A stretch of 42,209 nt of DNA from Cycloclasticus sp. symbiont of Poecilosclerida sp. M. Lineage in GTDB: Bacteria > Pseudomonadota > Gammaproteobacteria > Methylococcales > Cycloclasticaceae. The notes below the pieces were generated by a model, which ran no database searches, was not told the DNA's origin, and saw only the letters and a program-made list of their open reading frames with translations. The stretch covers positions 1 to 42,209 of the forward strand of contig LWTN01000233.1 in the NCBI GenBank assembly GCA_002101225.1. Reading direction: 5' to 3'. The translations under genes were made by a program, and so were the position numbers. This document shows positions 36,247-42,209 of this stretch, one piece after another; position 1 is the stretch's first letter, and the number at the start of each line of letters is the position of its first letter.

Positions 36247-38142
36247 TTACGAAGCGTGTAAATTTGTGCAATGACTGTTGTCAGTCTTTAAATAGTGATT
36301 AATTGATTTTTCTATGCCTTTGGCATCAAGCCCTACGGTTGTTAATAGCTCTTCTCTAGAGCCGTGTTCAATGTTGTTGTCAGGTAAACCGAGGTTAAAG
36401 ACACGAACATCAAGCCCTTCCTGATTGATGAATTCATTAACAGCGCTGCCAGCGCCGCCTTTAATAACGTTTTCCTCAAGTGTAAAAATGATTTTATGCG
36501 AAGTGGCTATGTTAATAATCATGGCTTCATCTAAAGGTTTAACAAACCGCATATTAATAAGGGTGGCATTGAACTTGTCTGCTACCTGAAGTGCAGGGCT
36601 GACTGTTGAGCCGAACGCCAAGAGGGCGATAGACTGCCCATCGCGTACTTTTTTTGCACGTCCAATTTCAATAGGCGGTGCATTATTGTCGATGCTAACG
36701 CCGGGGCCTTTACCTCGAGGGTAACGTACCGCTGATGGGCCATTAAAATTGATGCCTGTTGTTAACATTTGGTGGCATTCATTTTCATCGGCTGGTGCCA
36801 TAATGACCATATTCGGTAGGCAGCGTAGGTAACTAAAATCATAGGAGCCGGCGTGCGTCGGGCCATCAGGCCCTACTAAGCCTGCACGGTCGATAGCAAA
36901 CAATACGGGTAGGTTTTGCAAAGCGACATCATGAATCAATTGGTCATAACCGCGCTGGAGAAAGGTCGAATAAATAGCGACAATAGGTTTTAAGCCTTCG
37001 CAGGCCATACCTGCGGCTAAAGTGACAGCGTGCTGCTCAGCGATGCCCACGTCGAAATAGCGGTCAGGGTGTTGTTGTTCAAACTCGACCATACCTGAGC
37101 CTTCTCGCATGGCGGGTGTAATACCGACTATTTTTTCATTAGCGTCAGCAGCATCACACAGCCATTGGCCGAAAATTTCAGTATAAGTAGGTGCGCTAGG
37201 CTTTTTCTTCGGGAGATTGTCTTTACTGGGGTCGAAGGTTGTAACACCGTGGTAACCCACAGGGTCTGCTTCTGCAGGAGAAAAGCCCTTGCCCTTTTGG
37301 GTAACTATGTGTAAAAACTGTGGGCCTTGTAAGTGTTTTAAATTGGATAAAGTGGTAATCAGAGTGGGTAAATCATGTCCGTCGATTGGACCAATGTAGT
37401 TGAAGCCTAATTCTTCAAATAAGGTGCCCGGGATAACCATGCCTTTAATGTGTTCCTCAGTACGCCTTGCTAGCTCCCACATACTAGGCATTTTTGACAT
37501 GACCTTTTTGCTGCCTTCTTTAACAGTCGAATAGACCTTGCCGGATAATATTTTAGCCAAGTAATTTTTCATGGCACCGACATTGGGCGAAATTGACATG
37601 TCGTTGTCGTTTAAAATCACCAGAAAATTCGCATCTAACGCGCCTGCGTGATTTAACGCTTCGAATGCCATACCGCCGGTTAATCCACCGTCGCCTATGA
37701 TGGCGATATTGCATTTTTTGTCATTATTTTTAGCTGCGGCAATAGCCATACCCAATGCAGCACTAATGGACGTACTGGAATGACCAACGCCGAAGGCATC
37801 AAATTCGCTTTCTTCACGCTTTACAAAGGGTGATAAGCCACCTTGTTTGCGTATGCTAGAAATTTCATCTTTTCGACCCGTTAAAATTTTATGTGGGTAC
37901 GCTTGATGGCCGACGTCCCAAACTAGGTTGTCATGAGGCGTATTAAATACGTAGTGTAATGCAACGGTTAATTCTACAGTTCCCAGCCCTGCTGCTAGAT
38001 GTCCACCCGATTTACTAACAGACGAGATTAGAAAGCTGCGTAATTCGTTTGAAAGCTGCTCGAGTTTGTCCTCATCAAGTTGACGTAAGTCATCAGGTGA
38101 GTTAACTAAATCAAGCAGTGGGTGGTTGTCGTATAAGGCCAC
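36247..38142 (-). CDS. dxs: 1-deoxy-D-xylulose-5-phosphate synthase
   Basis: A 631-residue thiamine-diphosphate enzyme joining pyruvate and glyceraldehyde-3-phosphate, the first step of the MEP isoprenoid pathway. The ThDP motif is [19 protein letters not shown] ending in [25 protein letters not shown] precedes it. The transketolase-like half has [20 protein letters not shown] and the loop [17 protein letters not shown]. The start is a GTG ([11 protein letters not shown]). It lies 80 bp after ispA, whose product uses the isoprenoid units made from DXP. Confidence 0.97.
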   Translation of the reverse strand: MALYDNHPLLDLVNSPDDLRQLDEDKLEQLSNELRSFLISSVSKSGGHLAAGLGTVELTVALHYVFNTPHDNLVWDVGHQAYPHKILTGRKDEISSIRKQGGLSPFVKREESEFDAFGVGHSSTSISAALGMAIAAAKNNDKKCNIAIIGDGGLTGGMAFEALNHAGALDANFLVILNDNDMSISPNVGAMKNYLAKILSGKVYSTVKEGSKKVMSKMPSMWELARRTEEHIKGMVIPGTLFEELGFNYIGPIDGHDLPTLITTLSNLKHLQGPQFLHIVTQKGKGFSPAEADPVGYHGVTTFDPSKDNLPKKKPSAPTYTEIFGQWLCDAADANEKIVGITPAMREGSGMVEFEQQHPDRYFDVGIAEQHAVTLAAGMACEGLKPIVAIYSTFLQRGYDQLIHDVALQNLPVLFAIDRAGLVGPDGPTHAGSYDFSYLRCLPNMVIMAPADENECHQMLTTGINFNGPSAVRYPRGKGPGVSIDNNAPPIEIGRAKKVRDGQSIALLAFGSTVSPALQVADKFNATLINMRFVKPLDEAMIINIATSHKIIFTLEENVIKGGAGSAVNEFINQEGLDVRVFNLGLPDNNIEHGSREELLTTVGLDAKGIEKSINHYLKTDNSHCTNLHAS

Positions 38143-38222
38143 GTGGTATCGCTAATAATGCAGATTAATCAGGTTGACTATTATCGTTCGCAATATACCA
38201 GTATGCAAGACAATATCGACAT

Positions 38223-39113
38223 TCAAACACTGCGTGCTACGGTGAATTTTGCAATGTCTCGTAAGTTATCTGTGTGTTCATCAAATTTAGCTAAGCAATG
38301 CACGGCTTCTTTGTATAGGTTTGAGGCGAGTTGTTGAGACTTTTCTAAGCCCATGAGCGATAGATAAGTGGGTTTAGATGCTTGTTTATCTTTACCTTGT
38401 GTCTTCCCAAGACTTTCAGTCGTCGCTGTTTCATCTAATATGTCGTCTTGGACTTGAAATGCTAGGCCGATGCAACGAGCAAACTTTTCTAATTGTTGAT
38501 ATTGGTTAGAAGTTTTATCAAATTGCAGCTGTGCCACCATAGTAACGCTTGCACTTATTAGCGCCCCCGTTTTTAGTTCATGCATATTTTCTAATTGTTC
38601 TAAAGAGAGCTGCGTATTGGTGCTGATTAGATCAATAGCTTGTCCGCCCACCATGCCTTCAGAGCCAGACGCATTTGATAGTGTTTCTATACACGCGATT
38701 GCCTGATCGCTAGAGGTGTTGAGCTGTGTTAGTGAAGTAAAGGCAAGTGCTTGCAGGGCATCACCTGCGAGAATGGCGGTCGCTTCATCAAACGCTCTAT
38801 GACAGCTAGCTTTGCCACGTCGTAAATCATCGTCGTCCATGGCAGGTAAGTCATCATGAATTAAAGAGTAGGCATGAATTAGCTCGACCGCACACGCTAT
38901 GGGGTCAAGTGTCGACGGCGTTATTTTGAGTAATTCGCCTGTCGCGTAAACCAACAAGGCGCGTATGCGTTTTCCACCCGCGAGTGTCGAATAACGCATA
39001 GCGGTGTGTAATTGGGTTGGTAACAACCGCTCGTTGGGTAAGAGTTCATCAAGCGCAGCTTCAATGCGACGAACGTTACTATGTTGAAATTGTAGAAATG
39101 TTGCCGATGTCAC
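38223..39113 (-). CDS. ispA: Farnesyl diphosphate synthase
   Basis: A 296-residue prenyltransferase making the C15 diphosphate for quinones and undecaprenyl carriers. The first Asp-rich motif is HDDLPAMDDDDLRRGK (Asp87-Asp88 onward); the second is FQVQDDILDETATTESLGKTQGKD. LAGGKRIRALLVYATGE and GGQAIDL are the other family blocks. The start is a GTG, 8 bp after the xseB stop. The order xseB-ispA-dxs is standard in gammaproteobacteria. Confidence 0.97.
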   Translation of the reverse strand: MTSATFLQFQHSNVRRIEAALDELLPNERLLPTQLHTAMRYSTLAGGKRIRALLVYATGELLKITPSTLDPIACAVELIHAYSLIHDDLPAMDDDDLRRGKASCHRAFDEATAILAGDALQALAFTSLTQLNTSSDQAIACIETLSNASGSEGMVGGQAIDLISTNTQLSLEQLENMHELKTGALISASVTMVAQLQFDKTSNQYQQLEKFARCIGLAFQVQDDILDETATTESLGKTQGKDKQASKPTYLSLMGLEKSQQLASNLYKEAVHCLAKFDEHTDNLRDIAKFTVARSV

Positions 39114-39121
39114 GGAATATT

Positions 39122-39346
39122 TTATTCGAAATCTACAGGTTCAGAAAGTTTAGATTTTTCCAATAAAATTTCTACTTTTTGTTCGGCCTCAGTCAATGCC
39201 TTTTGGCAAGTTTGAATGAGCTTAATACCTTCTTCAAATTTTTTTAACGAATCTTGAAGGGTTAAATCACCATCTTCCATACGGCTTATCAAGGCCTCTA
39301 ATGATTGTAGAGAAGCTTCTAAGTCTAGTTTTTTGTTTTTAGCCAT
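39122..39346 (-). CDS. xseB: Exodeoxyribonuclease VII small subunit
   Basis: A 74-residue helical protein that pairs with XseA in exonuclease VII. The family block is LEASLQSLEALISRMEDGDLTLQDSLKKFEEGIKLIQTCQKAL. I chose the ATG at 39346; a TTG two codons upstream is possible. It is the first gene of the ispA-dxs-folE2-pckA unit. Confidence 0.95.
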   Translation of the reverse strand: MAKNKKLDLEASLQSLEALISRMEDGDLTLQDSLKKFEEGIKLIQTCQKALTEAEQKVEILLEKSKLSEPVDFE

Positions 39347-39455
39347 ACTCAAGTAAGTACTGAAGTTAGTTGGTTTATTTTACAGGGAGAAAGCCATATT
39401 TGAAGTATTACTTAGCATTGTTTGCTCGACTATAAATAATAATAGCGCAAGGTTA

Positions 39456-39484
39456 TTGACAGCGTTTTTAAGATGGCGTATCTT
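39456..39484 (+). promoter_or_regulatory. Sigma-70 promoter of the rubrerythrin unit
   Basis: TTGACA (39456-39461), a 17-bp spacer, TATCTT (39479-39484). The -35 is perfect and the spacing ideal. It lies 67 bp before the rubrerythrin ATG. Confidence 0.75.
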
Positions 39485-39497
39485 TGATTTAGCCATT

Positions 39498-39512
39498 TTA
39501 GACTTAGTCTAA
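39498..39512. promoter_or_regulatory. Palindromic operator-like site ahead of rubrerythrin
   Basis: TTAGAC-TTA-GTCTAA, a perfect 6-bp inverted repeat. It lies 13 bp past the -10, where a bound repressor would block early elongation. The cognate regulator is not recognised. Confidence 0.5.
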
Positions 39513-39551
39513 TAATTAGGCTTAACTAACATTAATTAATGAGGAATTATT

Positions 39552-39971
39552 ATGCCACTTAAAGGTTCTGAAACAGAGCAAAATTTAAAGGACGCATTTG
39601 CCGGTGAATCACAAGCAAACCGTCGTTACTTATACTTCGCGAATAAAGCAGACATCGAAGGATACAACGATGTATCGACTGTCTTCCGTTCAACTGCTGA
39701 AGGTGAAACGGGGCATGCGCACGGCCACCTAGAGTATTTAGAAGAAACGGGCGATCCTGCGACTGGCTTACCCATTGGCGGCACAGAAGATAACCTTAAA
39801 GCATCTATTGCTGGCGAAACCCACGAGTACACAGATATGTACCCAGGTATGGCTAAAACAGCACGTGATGAAGGTCACGATGAGATCGCTGACTGGTTTG
39901 AAACACTAGCAAAGGCTGAGCGTTCACACGCTAACCGTTTCCAAAAAGCGTTAGACACCTTAAACGCTTAA
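39552..39971 (+). CDS. Rubrerythrin (ferritin-like di-iron, no rubredoxin domain)
   Basis: A 139-residue di-iron protein that, in characterised relatives, reduces hydrogen peroxide. The iron ligands fit the family: Glu19 in AGESQANRRY, Glu52 and His55 in EGETGHAHGH, Glu89 in AGETHEY, and Glu123 and His126 in KAERSHANRF. The C-terminal rubredoxin domain of classical rubrerythrin is absent, so electrons must come from a partner. The Fe-S protein encoded next is a candidate. GAGGAATT precedes the ATG. A strong terminator follows, yet the next gene starts only 60 bp on, so some read-through is likely. Confidence 0.92.
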   Translation: MPLKGSETEQNLKDAFAGESQANRRYLYFANKADIEGYNDVSTVFRSTAEGETGHAHGHLEYLEETGDPATGLPIGGTEDNLKASIAGETHEYTDMYPGMAKTARDEGHDEIADWFETLAKAERSHANRFQKALDTLNA

Positions 39972-39989
39972 TTTGTGGAAATTTGAAGG

Positions 39990-40018
39990 AGGAGGGTACG
40001 CGCGTACCCTCCTTTTTT
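39990..40018 (+). terminator. Strong terminator after rubrerythrin
   Basis: AGGAGGGTAC-GCGC-GTACCCTCCT (39990-40013) followed by T6: a perfect 10-bp stem. It lies between rubrerythrin and the Fe-S protein and would make rubrerythrin mRNA more abundant than the downstream genes. It also rules out an in-frame start at 39983 for the next gene. Confidence 0.92.
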
Positions 40019-40030
40019 ATTGGAGATATC

Positions 40031-41356
40031 ATGAGAGTAGGTAGTTTAGAAGCCCCAACCCGCCACCCGCTAGATTGGAAAAATCCCGATTTTTTCAACG
40101 AAGATAGTTTGTTTAATGAACTAGAGCGCGTATTTGATATATGTCATGGTTGCCGCAGGTGCTTCAACCTATGTAACGCTTTTCCATTATTGTTTGACGC
40201 GATTGATGAGTCAGAAACGATGGAGCTCGATAGCGTTGATAAAAAGGTTTATTGGGATGTGGTGGATAACTGCTACCTATGCGATATGTGTTTTATGAGC
40301 AAGTGCCCCTATGTGCCACCGCATGAATGGGATTTAGATTTCCCGCACTTAATGCTTCGCGCGAAAGCAGTAAAGTTTAAAAATAATGATGTAAAACAGC
40401 GAGACAAGCTGATTACAGCTACCGATAAAATTGGCAAGTTGGCGTCTATCCCTATTGTCGTTAATGTAGTTAACGCTGCGAATAAGAACAAAGCCGTACG
40501 AGAGATTCTTGATAGCGCGCTGGGCGTTCATCCTGAAGCTATTATTCCTGCTTATCATACGAATACAGCTCGAAAACAATTCGCGAACCAAAGTGACAGA
40601 GCGCCTAATGCGCAAGCTTGTGGTGAAACCACGGGTAAAGTCGCTCTATTTACCACCTGTTATGGTAATTATAACCGCCCAGATTTAGTCAATGACTTGG
40701 TGGCGGTGTTGGAGCATAACAAAATCCCTGTCTCTATGGCTAACCAAGAAAGCTGTTGTGGCATGCCAAAACTAGAATTGGGTGACCTTAAAGAAGTTGA
40801 GGGGCTAAAGAATAATAATATCTCGCAACTCGTTAAGTTGATTGATGAGGGTTGGGATATTATCGCCCCAGTTCCGTCTTGCGTATTAATGTTTAAGCAG
40901 GAGCTGCCGCTTATGTTCCCAGATGACAAGGACGTAGAAAAAGTGCGAGACGCGATGTTTGATCCATTTGAGTATTTAATGCTTAGGCATAAAGCGAGTT
41001 TATTAAATACCGACTTCAAAGATCAATTGGGTACCGTTTCTTACCAAGTAGCGTGCCACCTACGCGTGCAAAATATTGGCTTGAAGACCAAAGAGTTATT
41101 AGAGTTAATTCCGAATACATCGGTTAATGCAATTGAGCGTTGTTCAGGACACGATGGAACGTATGCGATAAAAAGTGAATTTCATGATATTGCTATGAAG
41201 ATAGCAAAGCCTGTTGTTAACCGCGTAAAGAAGGCAGAGGCAGATGTGTTTTCTAGCGATTGTCCGATGGCTGCAGACCATATTGCAAGTGGCTTAGATG
41301 ATGAAACTAAAGTTAAGAACCCCATCAGCTTGTTAAAACAAGCGTACGGCATATAA
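40031..41356 (+). CDS. Fe-S oxidoreductase, heterodisulfide reductase/GlpC-like
   Basis: A 441-residue cytoplasmic protein. Two ferredoxin-type clusters are visible: CHGCRRCFNLC (Cys38, 41, 44, 48) and CYLCDMCFMSKCP (Cys81, 84, 87, 92). The C-terminal half has CCG-like domains: ESCCGMPKLELGD, and a second where CSG replaces CCG (RCSGHDGTYAIK). Relatives (HdrD, GlpC, glycolate oxidase subunits) pass electrons between flavins, quinones and disulfides. The ATG at 40031 has TTGGAG 6 bp upstream. Its steady neighbours rubrerythrin and DUF3501 suggest electron delivery to rubrerythrin, which is an inference. Confidence 0.88.
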   Translation: MRVGSLEAPTRHPLDWKNPDFFNEDSLFNELERVFDICHGCRRCFNLCNAFPLLFDAIDESETMELDSVDKKVYWDVVDNCYLCDMCFMSKCPYVPPHEWDLDFPHLMLRAKAVKFKNNDVKQRDKLITATDKIGKLASIPIVVNVVNAANKNKAVREILDSALGVHPEAIIPAYHTNTARKQFANQSDRAPNAQACGETTGKVALFTTCYGNYNRPDLVNDLVAVLEHNKIPVSMANQESCCGMPKLELGDLKEVEGLKNNNISQLVKLIDEGWDIIAPVPSCVLMFKQELPLMFPDDKDVEKVRDAMFDPFEYLMLRHKASLLNTDFKDQLGTVSYQVACHLRVQNIGLKTKELLELIPNTSVNAIERCSGHDGTYAIKSEFHDIAMKIAKPVVNRVKKAEADVFSSDCPMAADHIASGLDDETKVKNPISLLKQAYGI

Positions 41357-41369
41357 ATAAAGGGTAAGA

Positions 41370-41954
41370 ATGAAAAAGTTAGTAAAAGAAGAGTTATATA
41401 GTTTAGAAGAGTATTCCAATATCCGCCCCGAGTTTAGACAGAAAATTCGTGCGCACAAAGAAAATAGAATTGTAAGAATTGGCGAAAATGTCAGTTTGCA
41501 TTTTGAAGATTATCAAACGATGTTGTACCAAGTTCAAGAAATGTTACGTGCTGAAAAAATCTTCGAGTCGGCTGGAATTATGGAAGAAATTGAAACCTAC
41601 AATCCGTTAATTCCTGATGGGCAAAACTGGAAGGCAACGATGATGATTCAATTTAATAAAGTTGAAGATCGTGTTAAAGCGTTGGCCGAAATGATCGGTA
41701 TTGAGAGGGCGACTTGGGTGCAGGTTGAGGGATTTTATAAAGTAAATCCCATAGCTAATGAAGACCTTGAACGCGAAACAGAAGAAAAAACATCATCGGT
41801 ACATTTTTTACGGTTTGAATTAACGGCTGAAATGGTCGCAGCGGCAAAGCAGGGCATTGCTATTAATATGGGTGTTGACCACTCAGCCTATACTGAAACT
41901 TGTATCCCAATATTAGCGGATATACGAGACTCTTTAGTTAATGACTTGGATTAA
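41370..41954 (+). CDS. DUF3501 family protein
   Basis: A 194-residue soluble protein without membrane segments. LYSLEEYSNIRPEFRQKIRAHKENR and VSLHFEDYQTMLYQVQEMLRAEKIF at the N-terminus, then LIPDGQNWKATMMIQF, match the DUF3501 pattern. The function is unknown. It starts 13 bp after the Fe-S oxidoreductase, preceded by AAAGGGTAAGA, and must be cotranscribed with it. The gene pair recurs in many proteobacteria beside rubrerythrin. Confidence 0.88.
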   Translation: MKKLVKEELYSLEEYSNIRPEFRQKIRAHKENRIVRIGENVSLHFEDYQTMLYQVQEMLRAEKIFESAGIMEEIETYNPLIPDGQNWKATMMIQFNKVEDRVKALAEMIGIERATWVQVEGFYKVNPIANEDLERETEEKTSSVHFLRFELTAEMVAAAKQGIAINMGVDHSAYTETCIPILADIRDSLVNDLD

Positions 41955-42080
41955 ACTAATTTTTTATTTTTTGATATTTAATCAAGATAAGATATTTTAT
42001 GAAACAGTTGAGTGTCTAGTAGAATCGGTTCGATTCAAACGTGGCAAAAGTTGTTTTTGAGAATTACCCGAATTCTAAAA

Positions 42081-42209
42081 CAGGCGAATTCAACCCATAA
42101 GTGCAACACTTCCATTTAAAAAATAGTCTTCACCAGTCATCTTAGCAAAAACCTCAAATGGAGTCTTATACTCCAAACATTTCCTAGGTCTATTATTCAT
42201 TAAATCCGT
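42081..42209 (-). mobile_element. IS30-family insertion sequence, one end
   Basis: The element enters near 42081. The segment GGCGAATTCAACCC...GTGCAAC (about 42083-42107) resembles an IS30-type terminal inverted repeat, as judged from memory of the IS30 end. The transposase stop falls inside it. The rest of the element is off the window, so the second end and the target duplication cannot be checked. The 126 bp between DUF3501 and this end hold no gene; they include a tRNA T-arm-like GGTTCGATTC. Confidence 0.65.
42090..42209 (-). CDS. IS30-family transposase, C-terminal 39 residues
   Basis: The minus strand reads DLMNNRPRKCLEYKTPFEVF, then AKMTG and a short tail, with a stop at 42090-42092. 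The NNRPRKCLEYKTPFEVF block is the diagnostic C-terminus of IS30-family DDE transposases (N.RPRK.L.Y.TP.EVF). The reading frame is open to the window edge; integrity beyond it is unknown. Confidence 0.9.
   Translation of the reverse strand, partial: TDLMNNRPRKCLEYKTPFEVFAKMTGEDYFLNGSVALMG

Noticed and set aside
39983-40030. Upstream ATG for the Fe-S oxidoreductase
   Set aside because: The extension would be encoded by the rubrerythrin terminator hairpin. The ATG at 40031 has a ribosome site and fits the family.
1-42209. CRISPR arrays, rRNA genes, prophage genes
   Set aside because: No regularly spaced repeats with unique spacers, no rRNA sequence and no phage structural or integrase genes were seen on either strand.

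Overview
The window is a 42.2 kb stretch of a gammaproteobacterial chromosome. The gene order smpB-ratA-ratB, bamE/fur/recN, hrcA-grpE-dnaK-dnaJ-dapB, carAB-greA-yhbY-rlmE-ftsH-folP-glmM-tpiA-secG-tRNA-Leu is the ancestral backbone found in many gammaproteobacteria. The moderate-to-low GC content, hrcA alongside sigma-32-type promoters, the xseB-ispA-dxs-folE2 block and a DUF2818 gene fit a marine Thiotrichales/Piscirickettsiaceae-like lineage such as Cycloclasticus or Methylophaga. That placement is an inference and no species is claimed.

Left accessory edge (1-3050). On the minus strand there is an RHS-repeat protein with an uninterrupted frame, but its 5' part is missing and its C-terminal tip runs off the window. 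Upstream of it lies an orphan RHS C-terminal toxin module with a 4-bp-overlapping immunity gene. The first 127 bp of the window recur exactly inside the orphan toxin gene. Three direct copies of a 17-bp motif and one different 24-bp motif follow. They look like the short repeats that accompany REP-associated tyrosine transposases.

Trans-translation and core block (3050-13300). tmRNA (ssrA, tag ANDDNYALAA) lies close to smpB, with an unrecognised membrane protein between them. Then come an NSS-family Na+ symporter, ratA and ratB/rnfH. leuA is preceded by a short leucine-rich leader peptide, which suggests ribosome-mediated control. Two translationally coupled PaaI-like thioesterase genes both carry frameshifts. 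bamE and fur are divergent, and recN and nadK follow on the minus strand.

Heat-shock block (13400-28750). hrcA carries a CIRCE operator over its promoter/5' region. grpE, dnaK and ftsH each have a sigma-32-like promoter (CTTGAAA, 13-14 bp spacer, CCCCAT-like -10). dapB, an FAD/NAD(P) oxidoreductase with a Lys/Ala-rich N-terminal extension, carA, carB, greA, yhbY (opposite strand), rlmE and ftsH follow. FtsH ends in a Lys-Ser repeat encoded by a hexanucleotide repeat.

Central metabolism (28750-39350). folP, glmM, tpiA, secG and tRNA-Leu(GAG) are followed directly by a DUF2818 gene. In many relatives the nuo (complex I) operon stands between the tRNA and DUF2818, so this may be a deletion scar. 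mdh and pckA converge on a strong bidirectional terminator. The minus-strand unit xseB-ispA-dxs-folE2-pckA supplies isoprenoid and folate precursors and gluconeogenesis.

Right edge (39350-42209). A rubrerythrin gene with a good sigma-70 promoter and a palindromic operator-like site is followed by a tetracysteine Fe-S oxidoreductase and a DUF3501 protein. This conserved, poorly characterised trio probably acts in peroxide or redox defence. The window ends inside an IS30-family element, of which only the transposase C-terminus is present.
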